From contig DASPIL010000047.1 in assembly GCA_035629175.1 (NCBI GenBank), positions 1-61,074 of the forward strand: 61,074 bases of DNA, given 5' to 3'. The notes below the pieces were generated by a model that saw only the letters and a list, made by a program, of their open reading frames with translations, had not been told where the DNA came from and made no database searches. Numbering within the stretch: position 1 is the first letter of the stretch; each line of letters starts with the position of its first letter. Position numbers and translations under genes: made by a program. Source of the stretch: Verrucomicrobiia bacterium (lineage in GTDB: Bacteria; Verrucomicrobiota; Verrucomicrobiia; Limisphaerales; DASXHY01). Shown here one piece after another: positions 28,313 through 38,116 of the stretch.

Positions 28313-29212
28313 ATGATACCGATCAAGATGAACTCGCAGCCTGAGGGTTGGCCGCAGAAGCTGTTGAGCCGTCATCCGATTCACGAGGTGTATGTGTGCG
28401 ATCGCCAGCTCCATCCGCCGCCCTTCAGCCACGTTGTCACCTTCCCTCGCCTGGAAATCCCGCTTTCAGGGTGTTACGAAAACCAGATGGAGTTAAACGG
28501 CCACGTGGAGACCACTGTGTTGCGCCCGGGCAGCGCACTCTTTGCGGCACCCAACTGCTGGAACCTTCCGACGTGGGAACGCAAGGGGGAAGTCCTTTCG
28601 CTCCTGTTCGGAAAGAAACAATTGGGAGTCAGCATCGTCACGGCCAAGGGGGCGGGGACGCCGCAGCTGCTGGCGCACAAGTTCGCGGTCCCCGCGCCAG
28701 TGAATGGGCCAATTCCTTACATCGTGGAGGCCATGCTTGAACTGCAGGCCTCGCGGGAGCCGGCCGATGCTTTCCCGGAGCTGGCCCGCGCACTGGTCCG
28801 ATGCGTGGAACGGCTGGTGTGCGAGCAACCCGCGCCGGCAACCGACAATCGAGGTCAGGGCCTGTTCGAGCGCATCTGCGTCTACCTCCAAAGTAATTAC
28901 CAGAACGACATCACACGGGATTCCGTCGCGCACCAGTTCGGGGTCAGCCCGAACCACCTGTCACGCATCTTCCATCGGCATGGCCACATGACCTTCATCG
29001 ATTACCTCACGCATGTGCGCATCGCGCGGGGCAAGTTCCTGCTGTGCCACTACAACTTGAAGCTTGAAGATGTCGCCTTGCGCAGCGGTTTTCGCGACGG
29101 GCCGTACTTCTGCCGCGTGTTCAAGCGCATCACGCACAACACTCCTGTTGAGTATCGTGCCCGGATGCTCGATGCGGCATCAAAGCAAGGCAACGGCAGC
29201 ACGCCGCCCTGA
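28313..29212 (+). CDS. AraC-family transcriptional regulator
   Basis: 299 residues. The N-terminal part (about 20-160) is a cupin-like ligand-binding domain (FPRLEIPLSGCYENQM, VLRPGSALFAAPNCWN). The C-terminal 100 residues hold two HTH motifs (DSVAHQFGVSPNHLSRIFHRH and LEDVALRSGFRDGPYFCRVFKRITHNTPVEYR), the standard AraC DNA-binding domain. ATG 28313 is chosen; ATG 28328 is an alternative five residues later. It is divergent from the solenoid gene and about 130 nt before the Opp-type importer operon, so it may control either the glycan block or the importer. Ligand unknown, plausibly a mono- or oligosaccharide. Confidence 0.94.
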   Translation: MIPIKMNSQPEGWPQKLLSRHPIHEVYVCDRQLHPPPFSHVVTFPRLEIPLSGCYENQMELNGHVETTVLRPGSALFAAPNCWNLPTWERKGEVLSLLFGKKQLGVSIVTAKGAGTPQLLAHKFAVPAPVNGPIPYIVEAMLELQASREPADAFPELARALVRCVERLVCEQPAPATDNRGQGLFERICVYLQSNYQNDITRDSVAHQFGVSPNHLSRIFHRHGHMTFIDYLTHVRIARGKFLLCHYNLKLEDVALRSGFRDGPYFCRVFKRITHNTPVEYRARMLDAASKQGNGSTPP

Positions 29213-29302
29213 CGCGAACTGCGTTTCAAAAACCGCCCGCTGCTCCGCGGCGCGCCTATGCATCACGCGAACAACGACAATGGCCTCGAACGCGCCGCGC
29301 CA

Positions 29303-29332
29303 TTGACATTTGAAAAATTTCCAGCCTTTTAA
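29303..29332 (+). promoter_or_regulatory. Candidate sigma-70 promoter of the importer operon
   Basis: TTGACA (29303-29308), an 18-nt spacer and TTTTAA (29327-29332). It lies 14 nt before ATG 29346, which argues that the upstream in-frame TTG at 29310 is not the start. Confidence 0.4.
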
Positions 29333-29345
29333 TCGCAGTCACCTG

Positions 29346-31001
29346 ATGCTGTCCGCGCGCCGCATTCGAGTTTTGGTCATGTGCCGCTTTGGTTTTCCAC
29401 TGCTGCTGGCCACGCTGGCGCTTCTCTCGAACGGCTGCTCGCGACGCGAATCACGCGCTGAATCTGGCATCGCCGAACAGGTGCTCCACGCCGGGAACGG
29501 CACAGACCCGCAAGATCTCGACCCGCATCTGACCACCGGCGAACCAGAGCACAAGATCCTGATGGCGCTCTTTGAAGGTTTGGTTTCGGAGGCGCCCGAC
29601 GACCTGCGTCCGCTGCCTGGAGTTGCAGAACGATGGGATGTGTCGCCCGACGGCCTGATCTACACGTTCCACTTGCGGCGCAACGCTCGCTGGTCGAACG
29701 GCGATACCGTGACAGCCCATGATTTTACAGGGTCGTTGGAGCGCATGCTGCAACCGGAACTCGCGGCAAAATATGCCAACATGCTGTTCCCGCTCAAGAA
29801 CGCCGAGGCTTTCAACCTGGGCAAAATAAAGGACTTCAGCCAGGTCGGCGCCCGTGCCCTGGATGACTTTACCCTGGAACTCACCCTGCACAGCCCAGCC
29901 CCCTATTTCCTCTCCCTGATCATGCATAATTCCTGGTTCCCGGTGCATCTCCCAACGATTCGGCGACATGGAAGCATCGTGGACCGTGCGAATCGCTGGA
30001 CACTGCCGGAAAACTTCGTCGGAAATGGGGCGTTCCGATTGAAGGAGTGGAAGATCAACAGTCATGTGCTGGTGGAACGCTCGACCAATTATTGGGACGC
30101 CGCGAATGTGAAGCTGCGTCAGATTTATTTTTATCCGACAGAAAACCAGGATGCGGAAGAGCGGGCGTTTCGCGCGGGGATGCTGCATCTCACAAAGGAT
30201 GTTCCGCAGACGAAGATTGAGGTCTATCGTGAAAATCGGCCGGAAGTTTTCCGCGCAGAACCGATCCTTTCCACATACTTCTACCGCTTGAACACGACAC
30301 GGCCCCCGTTGAACGACAAACGCGTGCGGAAAGCCCTGGCCCTCGCCATTGACCGCGACCTGATCGTGCGCCGTGTCACGCGGGGCGGACAGGTGCCCGC
30401 GTTTCACTTCACGCCACCTGGCATCCTGGGTTACCAGCCGCGGGCCCGGCTCTCGGGAACCCTTAACGATGCGCGGCGCCTGCTCGCCGAGGCTGGTTTT
30501 CCCGACGGAAAGGGTTTCCGCCCCATCACGATCCTCATCAACACTCACGAAGGGCATAAGGCGGTGGCAGAGGCGATACAGCAGATGTGGAAACAGAACC
30601 TCGGGATTTCGGTCAATCTTCGAAATGAGGAATGGAAAGTCTTTCTGACCACGACTGAGAAACTTGACTACGACGTTGCCCGCGCAGGCTGGGGAGGAGA
30701 TTATCCCGATCCGAACACCTTTCTGGAACTGGTGGTCACCGACGGTGGGAACAATGAAACCGGATGGTCCAATGCCGGGTATGATCGGTTGATCGCTGAA
30801 GCTGCGAAAACCGCGGATCCAGTGCAGCGATTCGAAATATTCCAACAGGCTGAAGCGATATTCCTGGATGAGCTACCGTTCATTCCGCTGTACTTCTACA
30901 CGCGGCCCACGCTGATCCACCCGGCGGTCCGCAACTTTTTTCCGACAGTCCTGGACATGCACCCGTGGAAACACGTTTACCTGGAGGCTCCGGCGCGATG
31001 A
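29346..31001 (+). CDS. Opp/Dpp-type ABC transporter substrate-binding lipoprotein
   Basis: About 551 residues of the SBP_bac_5 family. A lipoprotein signal ends in the lipobox LLSNGC. The family signature region is visible (GVAERWDVSPDGLIYTFHLRRNARWSNGDTVTAHDF), as are FVGNGAFRLKEW, RVRKALALAIDRD and the C-terminal RFEIFQQAEAIFLDELPFIPLYFYT. ATG 29346 is preferred; ATG 29379 would leave a 20-residue signal. The protein should be lipid-anchored facing the periplasm and capture oligopeptides or, in some members, oligosaccharides. Its stop overlaps the first permease start by ATGA. Substrate is not deducible from sequence; the hydrolase neighbourhood makes sugar or glycopeptide uptake possible. 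Confidence 0.95.
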   Translation: MLSARRIRVLVMCRFGFPLLLATLALLSNGCSRRESRAESGIAEQVLHAGNGTDPQDLDPHLTTGEPEHKILMALFEGLVSEAPDDLRPLPGVAERWDVSPDGLIYTFHLRRNARWSNGDTVTAHDFTGSLERMLQPELAAKYANMLFPLKNAEAFNLGKIKDFSQVGARALDDFTLELTLHSPAPYFLSLIMHNSWFPVHLPTIRRHGSIVDRANRWTLPENFVGNGAFRLKEWKINSHVLVERSTNYWDAANVKLRQIYFYPTENQDAEERAFRAGMLHLTKDVPQTKIEVYRENRPEVFRAEPILSTYFYRLNTTRPPLNDKRVRKALALAIDRDLIVRRVTRGGQVPAFHFTPPGILGYQPRARLSGTLNDARRLLAEAGFPDGKGFRPITILINTHEGHKAVAEAIQQMWKQNLGISVNLRNEEWKVFLTTTEKLDYDVARAGWGGDYPDPNTFLELVVTDGGNNETGWSNAGYDRLIAEAAKTADPVQRFEIFQQAEAIFLDELPFIPLYFYTRPTLIHPAVRNFFPTVLDMHPWKHVYLEAPAR

Positions 31002-31915
31002 TCCAGTTTGTGTTCAGGCGGCTGCTTCAGGCAATTCCAGTTTTGTTCATCATTGCGACAGCGACGTTCTTCATGCTGCGCCTAGCGCCCGGGGGTCCGT
31101 TCGACGAGGACAAGAAGGTGCCCGAGGAAATCGTACGCAAGCTGGAGGCGCACTACGGACTCGATAAACCGCTGTGGCAACAATACGTGCTCCAGATGAA
31201 GAACCTGCTGCGCGGCGACCTTGGGCCATCGTTCAAGTATCCCAAGCGCACGGTCAACGAACTGATTGCGGAAGCATTTCCCGTCTCGCTTCAGTTGGGA
31301 GCCTTCGCATTGGGGGTTGCGCTCACACTGGGGATTCTCTCGGGACTGATCGCGTCACTGCGGCCGAACACGGCAAGCGATTACATTCCGATGGCAATTG
31401 CGATGATAGGGATCTGCGTGCCGACCTTCGTCACCGGGCCTCTCTTGAGCAACTACTTTGGGCTGAAACTGGGGTGGTTCAACCCAGGCGGATGGTTTTT
31501 TCCCGAGGATCGCGTGTTGCCGTCGCTTACGCTTGGTTTTTATTACGCAGCCTACGTCTCTCGTTTGACTCGCGGCGGCATGCTGGAGATTCTCAACCAG
31601 GATTTCATCCGCACCGCGCGGGCCAAGGGCGCGACGGCCTCGCGCATCCTGTTCAAGCACACGTTGAAGGGCGGCCTTCTCCCCGTGATTTCATTCCTCG
31701 GACCCGCGGTAGCCGGGCTGCTCACCGGGTCCTTCGTTGTTGAAAGCATTTTCAACATTCCCGGCCTCGGCCGCTTTTTCGTGCTCTCCGCTTTCAACCG
31801 GGATTACACAATGGTCCTCGGAACCGTTCTCTTCTATGCGACGCTCATTCTGCTCCTGAACCTGATTGTTGATGTCGTATTGGTGTGGCTGAATCCGAAA
31901 CTGAAATTTGAATAA
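30998..31915 (+). CDS. ABC transporter permease (OppB/DppB type)
   Basis: 305 residues with about six membrane helices. The N-terminal pattern FVFRRLLQAIPVLFIIATATFFMLRLAPGGPFD is typical of OppB/DppB, followed by HYGLDKPLWQQYVLQMKNLLRGDLG and the cytoplasmic coupling loop RTARAKGATASRILFKHTLKGGLLPV. ATG 30998 overlaps the upstream stop (ATGA). It forms the transmembrane channel with the next gene product. Confidence 0.96.
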   Translation: MIQFVFRRLLQAIPVLFIIATATFFMLRLAPGGPFDEDKKVPEEIVRKLEAHYGLDKPLWQQYVLQMKNLLRGDLGPSFKYPKRTVNELIAEAFPVSLQLGAFALGVALTLGILSGLIASLRPNTASDYIPMAIAMIGICVPTFVTGPLLSNYFGLKLGWFNPGGWFFPEDRVLPSLTLGFYYAAYVSRLTRGGMLEILNQDFIRTARAKGATASRILFKHTLKGGLLPVISFLGPAVAGLLTGSFVVESIFNIPGLGRFFVLSAFNRDYTMVLGTVLFYATLILLLNLIVDVVLVWLNPKLKFE

Positions 31916-31917
31916 GC

Positions 31918-32865
31918 ATGCCCGCCGCTGAGATTCCCAACCTTGCTCCGAGGGAAGCGCCTGCCGCGGAGCAGGGTTCGTCATTATGGCTCGACGCCTG
32001 GCATCGGCTCGCGCGCAATCGGATCGCGGTCGCCAGCGCCGTGTTCCTGATCATCCTCAGCATTGCGTGTTTCATCGGACCGATCGTCGTTTCCACAACC
32101 TACTACGGCCAAAACCTTGAACTCGGAGCGACCCCGCCCAGTGCCAGTCATTGGCTCGGAACCGACAAACTCGGGCGGGATCAGTTCGCGCGGCTGTTGA
32201 TCGGCGGACGCGTCTCTCTGATGGTCGGACTGTGTGCCACGTTCGTATCGCTCACGATTGGTGTATTCTGGGGCGCGATTGCGGGGTTTGTCGGAGGCAA
32301 GCTCGATGCCGTGATGATGCGCGTCGTTGATATTCTCTATTCCCTGCCGTTCACCATCTTCGTGATTCTGCTGATGGTTTTTTTCCGCGACCTCGAGGCT
32401 GAATTCCGATGGCTCGACCGCCTGGGAATTCCGTTCAACCTGCTTCTTTTGTTTGGAGCCATTGGCGCGGTGGAATGGCTGACGATGGCGCGCATTGTTC
32501 GCGGCCAGGTCATGTCGCTCCGCAAGCAGGAATTCATTGAGGCGGCGCAAGCCCTTGGACTGCGTCCGGGACGAATCATCTTCCGCCATATGATCCCGAA
32601 CATCCTTGGCCCCATCATTGTTTACACCACCCTCACCATTCCAGCCGTGATGCTGCTCGAGGCTTTTCTAAGCTTTCTTGGGCTGGGCGTGCAACCGCCC
32701 ATGAGCTCATGGGGTTTGCTCATCAAGGAAGGCGCGGAAGTCATGGAGGAATACCCCTGGCTGCTGCTGTATCCGGGCGTCGCCCTTGCGATGACGCTGT
32801 TCGCGCTGAACTTCCTGGGGGATGGCTTGCGCGACGCATTGGATGTGCGGGCTTCCAAGGATTGA
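31918..32865 (+). CDS. ABC transporter permease (OppC/DppC type)
   Basis: 315 residues. A cytosolic N-terminus is followed by a first membrane helix (SAVFLIILSIACFIGPIVV), the OppC signature HWLGTDKLGRDQFARLLIGGRVSL and the coupling loop IEAAQALGLRPGRIIFRHMIPN. Start ATG lies 2 nt after the OppB-type stop. It pairs with the upstream permease. Confidence 0.96.
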   Translation: MPAAEIPNLAPREAPAAEQGSSLWLDAWHRLARNRIAVASAVFLIILSIACFIGPIVVSTTYYGQNLELGATPPSASHWLGTDKLGRDQFARLLIGGRVSLMVGLCATFVSLTIGVFWGAIAGFVGGKLDAVMMRVVDILYSLPFTIFVILLMVFFRDLEAEFRWLDRLGIPFNLLLLFGAIGAVEWLTMARIVRGQVMSLRKQEFIEAAQALGLRPGRIIFRHMIPNILGPIIVYTTLTIPAVMLLEAFLSFLGLGVQPPMSSWGLLIKEGAEVMEEYPWLLLYPGVALAMTLFALNFLGDGLRDALDVRASKD

Positions 32866-32869
32866 ATTG

Positions 32870-33847
32870 ATGCTGCTCGAAGTATCCCATCTCAGAACGA
32901 GCTTTCACCTCCGCAACGGAGTGGTGCGGGCTGTGAATGACGTCTCGTTCTCTCTAGAGAAAGGAGAGACCCTTGGCATTGTAGGTGAATCGGGCTCAGG
33001 CAAATCCGTCACCTGTTATTCACTCATGCGATTGATCCCGCAACCTCCGGGCAGAATCGAAGGCGGCCGCGCGATGTTCGACGGAGTTGACCTTCTGAGC
33101 TGCCCGGAACGCGTGCTGCGGACGATCCGCGGCAAGCGGATCTCGATGATTTTTCAGGATCCCATGACGTCCCTGAACCCCTATTTGCGCATTGAGGATC
33201 AGTTGATTGAGCCGCTGCTGATTCACGAAGGCCTGAGCCGGCGCGAGGCATTGAAGCGGGCGGCGCAGGCGCTCTCGGAAGTGGGAGTTCCGGATGCCGG
33301 ACGGCGGCTTCGGAGTTACCCGCACGAATTTTCCGGCGGCATGCGGCAGCGGGTAATGATTGCCATGGCGCTGATCACGCAGCCGGAACTGTTGATCGCT
33401 GATGAACCAACAACGGCCCTGGACGTTACAGTGCAGGCGCAGATTCTGGAACTGGTTCGCCGTTTTCAGCAGGAGCGAGGCATGGCTGTGATCTGGATTA
33501 CTCATGATCTCGGAGTGGTCGCGGGGTTCTGCCAGCGTGTGATGGTGATGTATGCGGGGCGTGTTGTGGAAACGGCACCGACGCAGGAGCTTTACTCGCA
33601 TCCGGCGCATCCCTATACCCGCGCGCTTCAACGCTCAATTCCGGCGCTTCAGAAGAAAGGCGAAGAGCTGTTCACAATTCCCGGGCTGCCGCCTGACTTA
33701 TCCCGGGAGAACCGCGGCTGCCCGTTCGTGCCGCGCTGCTCCTTTGCACAACCCGCTTGTGAATCGCCCGTGACATTGGAACCCGTTCGCGCGCGGCAGA
33801 GTTCCGCATGCGTGCGCGTACAACGCAACGAAATCCAACTGGGATGA
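32870..33847 (+). CDS. ABC transporter ATPase (OppD/DppD type)
   Basis: 325 residues. Walker [10 protein letters not shown]-loop [10 protein letters not shown], signature FSGGMRQRV, Walker [14 protein letters not shown]-loop WITHDLG, and the C-terminal oligopeptide/dipeptide domain with [14 protein letters not shown], a Cys cluster reported in some Opp/Dpp ATPases to bind an Fe-S cluster. ATG 32870 is chosen over an upstream extension because it starts at the conserved LLEVSHL. Its stop overlaps the next start by ATGA. Confidence 0.96.
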   Translation: MLLEVSHLRTSFHLRNGVVRAVNDVSFSLEKGETLGIVGESGSGKSVTCYSLMRLIPQPPGRIEGGRAMFDGVDLLSCPERVLRTIRGKRISMIFQDPMTSLNPYLRIEDQLIEPLLIHEGLSRREALKRAAQALSEVGVPDAGRRLRSYPHEFSGGMRQRVMIAMALITQPELLIADEPTTALDVTVQAQILELVRRFQQERGMAVIWITHDLGVVAGFCQRVMVMYAGRVVETAPTQELYSHPAHPYTRALQRSIPALQKKGEELFTIPGLPPDLSRENRGCPFVPRCSFAQPACESPVTLEPVRARQSSACVRVQRNEIQLG

Positions 33848-34848
33848 ACACACCCCTGCTTCAGCTTGAGAATGTCAAAACGCACTTCGCCGTCGAACGC
33901 GGCCTGATATTTCGCCGCAAACTTGGCGTGGTGCGGGCAGTGGACGGCGTTTCATTGACCCTGCAGCAGGGGGAAATTCTGGGGCTCGTCGGGGAGTCGG
34001 GGTGCGGTAAATCCACCCTTGGCAGAACCATCCTGCAACTGGTTCCAGCCACTGAAGGCGCAGTCATTCTTGCGGGGCGAAACCTGACCGCGCTGCGGGG
34101 AAACGCTTTGCGGGCGACACGCGCCGACTTCCAGATGATCTTCCAGGATCCTTACGCCTCGTTGAATCCGCGCATGACGGTGTCCGATCTTCTCGGGGAA
34201 GCGCTCCGTTCGCATCGGCGCGTTTCTGGAACCGACCTGCCGCGGAAAGTTCGCGAACTCATGGACAAGGTCGGTTTGTCGCCGCGCGGCGCGGGAAAGT
34301 ATCCGCACGAATTCTCCGGCGGCCAGCGGCAACGCATAGCCATCGCGCGCGCACTCGCAGTCGAACCGAAACTGATCGTGGCTGATGAACCGGTCTCCGC
34401 CCTCGATGTCTCCATCCAGGCGCAGATCATCAACCTGTTGGGGAAACTTTCCCGCGAGATGCAGCTCACCCTCATTTTCATTTCCCATGACCTGTCCGTC
34501 GTGAAGCACATCTCGCATCGCATTGCCGTGATGTATCTCGGGCGAATCGTGGAGCTGGGACCCGCAATGCAGGTGATGGAACGGCCGCTGCATCCTTACA
34601 CAAAATCGCTGGTCAGCGCCGTTCCCGTGCCAGATCCCGAGCGTGAACGGGAACGTCAGCGGATCATTCTTTCAGGCGACCCGCCTTCACCAATGAATCC
34701 GCCCGCAGGGTGTCCGTTTCATCCGCGATGCGCGTTTGCGGTGAATGATTGCTCGAAGGTGGTGCCGAAGCTGGAGGCGTTCGATGAGAACCAGGAAGCC
34801 GCGTGCATTCGCATGCGGGAAATCAATGGAAGTGTTCCCGTGGCTTAG
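33844..34848 (+). CDS. ABC transporter ATPase (OppF/DppF type)
   Basis: 334 residues. Walker A GESGCGKS, Q-loop FQDPYASLNPRM, signature FSGGQRQRI, Walker B LIVADEPVSALD, H-loop FISHDLS, and the C-terminal CPFHPRCAFAVNDC motif. Last gene of the importer operon (binding protein, two permeases, two ATPases), all within overlapping or near-abutting frames, so the operon is complete. Confidence 0.96.
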   Translation: MNTPLLQLENVKTHFAVERGLIFRRKLGVVRAVDGVSLTLQQGEILGLVGESGCGKSTLGRTILQLVPATEGAVILAGRNLTALRGNALRATRADFQMIFQDPYASLNPRMTVSDLLGEALRSHRRVSGTDLPRKVRELMDKVGLSPRGAGKYPHEFSGGQRQRIAIARALAVEPKLIVADEPVSALDVSIQAQIINLLGKLSREMQLTLIFISHDLSVVKHISHRIAVMYLGRIVELGPAMQVMERPLHPYTKSLVSAVPVPDPERERERQRIILSGDPPSPMNPPAGCPFHPRCAFAVNDCSKVVPKLEAFDENQEAACIRMREINGSVPVA

Positions 34849-34882
34849 AACGAGGTGAGAGAGCGTCGTTGTGGCGTGCTGC

Positions 34883-35128
34883 TCAAACCGTAGCTTGTTC
34901 AGCGGTGGGATTGGGAGTGATGTGCGTGATCTTTACAGGAGTTGGCAAGGTCGCGACATCCTGGAGATCGATCTGGATGACCAAGCGATACTTTGGCCGC
35001 TGCGCACGCGAACGACGGAGTTGCATCAAATAAAGGGCAGAGGGCTTGGGGCTGGAATGGGGGCGGCTGAGCTCCGAGAAGCCCCGCAGCTCCTGCAGCA
35101 GTTTCAGCATGTTCATCCGGGTAGCCAT
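34883..35128 (-). CDS. Small uncharacterised protein (81 aa)
   Basis: This ORF fills much of the otherwise empty 467-nt gap between the importer operon and the LptD-like gene, on the opposite strand. The product begins MATRMNMLKLLQELRGFSEL, is rich in Arg and Pro in its middle, and ends near LPTPVKITHI. The frame stays open further upstream, which hides this start. Its codons have the G/C-rich third positions typical of the neighbours, unlike most random frames. I have a vague memory of similar short proteins (LLQE-RGF start, P-PVKITH end) recurring in verrucomicrobial genomes, but cannot confirm it. No known motif, signal peptide or membrane segment. The remaining 187 nt before the LptD-like gene show nothing beyond a T-run at 35279-35286. 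Confidence 0.5.
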   Translation of the reverse strand: MATRMNMLKLLQELRGFSELSRPHSSPKPSALYLMQLRRSRAQRPKYRLVIQIDLQDVATLPTPVKITHITPNPTAEQATV

Positions 35129-35315
35129 CGCAAAATTCCAGTTCCGGCAACTGCAGTTCAAATGCCGCCGTTCGATTCCGCATCGGCCGCGGTCGGCAGC
35201 GCGTCGTTGCCTTTCGCGCCACGGAATTACATCGGCGCGTGTGGTTGCTGCTGAAGCCGCACTTCTCGGTTTGCGCTTTTTTTTCACACCACCTTTTGCA
35301 AAGCTGCCGCCGCTG

Positions 35316-37547
35316 ATGACATCAATCCGCCTTTTCATTGCGCTCTGTTGCCTTCTTTCGGCTCTGACAGTCAGGGGAGCATCCGCCGAACTTGCCGAGG
35401 ACCAGGTGGAGATTGTTTCCGGGGATGCCATGTTCGACCTGACCCGCCGCATCGCCGTGGTGACAAATTCCGTGGTGATCCGATCGCAGGGCGCCGTGCT
35501 CACCGCGGAGCGGGTGGTCTTGAACGAGCGGACGGGCGATGTATCCGCCACAGGAAAAGTGCGGATCCAGCAGGACGCCATGATCTGGACCGGCGATCAC
35601 ATCGAATACAATTTCAAAACTCGCCAGATGATGACAGAGCGGTTCCGGGCTGGACGCTCGCCGGTATTCGCGCGCGGCCAGGGATTGCAGGCAGATCTCA
35701 CCAACCAGGTCTACACAGCCACCAATGCCTTGATCACCGCCGATGACGTCTGGGAACCGGCCATTGGCATTCGCGCCAGCCACATCCGCATTGTTCCCGG
35801 AAAACGGATCGAAGCCACCCATGCGACCCTGTACGCGGGAGGGGTTCCGATTTTCTACTTTCCGTTCTACGTTCGAAGTCTTGGTCCCGACGCGAACAAC
35901 CTGAATGTCACACCCGGCTATCGAAGCCGCTTTGGACCTTACCTGCTGGGCACCTACACGTGGATCGCGAACGAACATCTCGACGGCGAATTCCATCTCG
36001 ATTACCGCCAAAAGCGCGGAGTCGGAGTCGGGCCTGACGTGAATGTCCATCTCGGACGATGGGGCGATGCAGCGCTGCGTTATTATTATACCCGCGACGA
36101 CGATCCGCGCACCAACGGCCTGCTTGCGCCTGTGCGCGACAACCGTCAGCGCTTCGACTTCTCCTATCAGGCGAACCCCTTCACCAACTTCAATGTGAAG
36201 TCGATGGTGCGTTACCAGAACGATCCCGGTGTCATTCGCGACTTTTTCGAAAGTGATTATCGCGACAATCCTCAGCCGAACACGTTTGTGGAGGTGAACC
36301 GCTTCTGGCAGAACTTCAGCCTTGATGTGCTGGCACAGCCGCGCATCAACACGTTCTATGAAACGGTCGAGCGCCTGCCTGACGTCCGGCTCAGTGGGTT
36401 TCGCCAGCAACTCGGCGCCACGCCAATTTACTATGAAAGTGAAAGCTCAGCCGGTTTCTACCGCCGGCTGTTGGCCGAAACCAACAACATTGGCGGCGGG
36501 CTCAATTACGAAGCAGCCCGCGCTGATACGTATCATCAACTGCTGCTGCCTCATACGTTTTTCGGCTGGCTAAACGTCACGCCGCGAGCCGGCGGGCGCC
36601 TCACCTATTATTCGGAGGTGAACGGGCCGGGTGAAGACATCGCCCTTGCAGGCAGCCGGCAGGGAGACGTTTACCGGGGCGTCTTCAACACCGGCGCCGA
36701 GGTGTCCTTCAAGGCTTCCCGCGTGTGGCCGGCCCTCATGAGCAAGCCGCTCGATCTCGACGGTTTGCGACACATTGTCGTGCCTTCCGCCAATTACGTT
36801 TTTGTGTCGGAACCCAACTACCGGCCGAGCGAACTGCCGCAATTTGATTACGAGTTTCCGAGCCTGAGACTGCTGCCAAATGAATTTCCGGATTACAACG
36901 CCATCGATGCGGTAGACAGCCGCAACGTCATCCGCTTCGGACTTCGAAACAAGCTGCAGACGCATCGCGAAACCGAAGTGGTTGACGTGCTGGATTGGCA
37001 GCTTTACACGGACTGGCGTCTGCGTCCGCGCACGACAGAGGCGGAGAACTATCGCAGCACTTTTTCGGATATCTACTCCGACCTTTCTCTTCGGCCGCGG
37101 TCCTGGCTGACGCTGCAATCCCAGACGCGGTATGACATCAACGAGAAAGATTGGACGATGGCACTGCACAACGTTTCGGTGCAGCCAAACGACCGCTGGA
37201 GTTTCAGCGTCGGCCACTTCTTCCTGCGTTCGGATCACCCGGACGCGCGCACGTGGCTGGGCCAGGGGAATAACATCATGCGGACAACGCTGTATTATCG
37301 CGTGAACGAAAACTGGGGCCTTCGAGCGAGCCATTATTATGACGTGTCGCGATCCCAATTGCGGGAACAGTTCTACACCGTCTACCGCGACCTGCGCAGT
37401 TGGACTGCCGCATTAACCGTCGGAATGCGCGATGAGTTCGCGCAGTCGGATGACTTCCTCATCGCATTCACATTCTCGCTGAAAGCGGCTCCGCGGTTTG
37501 GCCTTGGCAGCGACACCATCGAGCGCCGCTCCTTGCTGGGTCGCTGA
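35316..37547 (+). CDS. LptD-like outer-membrane LPS-assembly protein
   Basis: 743 residues from ATG 35316 (MTSIRLFIALCCLLSALTVRGASA, signal peptide). An N-terminal OstA/LptA-like beta-jellyroll (about 25-200: GDAMFDLTRRIAVVTNSVVIRSQGAVLTAERVVLN, GKVRIQQD) is followed by the LptD barrel (YAGGVPIFYFPFYVRSLG, then aromatic strand repeats to the end, including YSDLSLRPRSWLTLQSQTRYDI). LptD inserts lipopolysaccharide into the outer leaflet of the outer membrane. The Cys pairs that form the disulfides of E. coli LptD are not present, so folding control must differ or the protein is an organic-solvent-tolerance-type relative. No LptE or LptA gene is adjacent. Upstream in-frame extension lacks conserved features. 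Confidence 0.85.
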   Translation: MTSIRLFIALCCLLSALTVRGASAELAEDQVEIVSGDAMFDLTRRIAVVTNSVVIRSQGAVLTAERVVLNERTGDVSATGKVRIQQDAMIWTGDHIEYNFKTRQMMTERFRAGRSPVFARGQGLQADLTNQVYTATNALITADDVWEPAIGIRASHIRIVPGKRIEATHATLYAGGVPIFYFPFYVRSLGPDANNLNVTPGYRSRFGPYLLGTYTWIANEHLDGEFHLDYRQKRGVGVGPDVNVHLGRWGDAALRYYYTRDDDPRTNGLLAPVRDNRQRFDFSYQANPFTNFNVKSMVRYQNDPGVIRDFFESDYRDNPQPNTFVEVNRFWQNFSLDVLAQPRINTFYETVERLPDVRLSGFRQQLGATPIYYESESSAGFYRRLLAETNNIGGGLNYEAARADTYHQLLLPHTFFGWLNVTPRAGGRLTYYSEVNGPGEDIALAGSRQGDVYRGVFNTGAEVSFKASRVWPALMSKPLDLDGLRHIVVPSANYVFVSEPNYRPSELPQFDYEFPSLRLLPNEFPDYNAIDAVDSRNVIRFGLRNKLQTHRETEVVDVLDWQLYTDWRLRPRTTEAENYRSTFSDIYSDLSLRPRSWLTLQSQTRYDINEKDWTMALHNVSVQPNDRWSFSVGHFFLRSDHPDARTWLGQGNNIMRTTLYYRVNENWGLRASHYYDVSRSQLREQFYTVYRDLRSWTAALTVGMRDEFAQSDDFLIAFTFSLKAAPRFGLGSDTIERRSLLGR

Positions 37548-37670
37548 TCACGCGTTCCTTCACTGGGACAGGTTGCGGCTTCCCTTCAACATCTCGCGCC
37601 AATTCAGGGTAAAAAACCCCATGGAACGTCAATAGCCCGTGGGCAACGGTGAACGCGAAAGGAATGCACT

Positions 37671-38090
37671 ATGCGAAATCTTAAAAAGCTAGCACTTATT
37701 GGCGGCGCGAGCGCGCTGATGGCAATTACAGCCCTCACAGGCTGCGAATCGAGCCGCCACTCCGACCGCACCGCGGGCAGAACGTTGGATGACAAAATGA
37801 TCACCCGCGATGTTCAGGACAGACTCGAAACGGAGCCCATTTACAAGTTCACCGACGTTGATGTGAAAACATTCGCGGGCGTTGTCCAGCTGAGTGGGTT
37901 CGTGAGCACCGACGAACAGAAGCAACGCGCGGGAGACATTGCCCGGCAGGTCACTGGCGTCACTCAGGTCGTGAATAATATCAGCCTCAAGCCGACCACC
38001 GGTACAGGTCTGACCGCCACAGGCCGGACAAACCAGCTGAATGAACCCCGTCCAATCCCCGCGGGGCAGAGCGGACAGATAAACGACTAA
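37671..38090 (+). CDS. BON-domain lipoprotein
   Basis: 139 residues. Lipoprotein signal with lipobox LTGC (Cys25). A BON domain spans about 40-108 (LDDKMITRDVQDRLETEPIYKFTDVDVKTFAGVVQLSGFV to GVTQVVNNISL). BON proteins (OsmY-like) are linked to envelope stress and membrane binding. The C-terminal 30 residues are Pro/Gly/Gln-rich and probably disordered. A monocistronic unit with its own strong terminator. Confidence 0.93.
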   Translation: MRNLKKLALIGGASALMAITALTGCESSRHSDRTAGRTLDDKMITRDVQDRLETEPIYKFTDVDVKTFAGVVQLSGFVSTDEQKQRAGDIARQVTGVTQVVNNISLKPTTGTGLTATGRTNQLNEPRPIPAGQSGQIND

Positions 38091-38116
38091 TCTAAATTAC
38101 AGATTACTTCCAACTG

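Noticed and set aside
29451-30845. 464-codon open frame antisense to the substrate-binding protein gene
   Set aside because: Shadow of a well-supported gene in GC-rich DNA; product has no recognisable domain and no translation signals. The same holds for long antisense frames at 3345-4160, 26659-28056, 35322-36410, 49312-50271 and 52136-53128.
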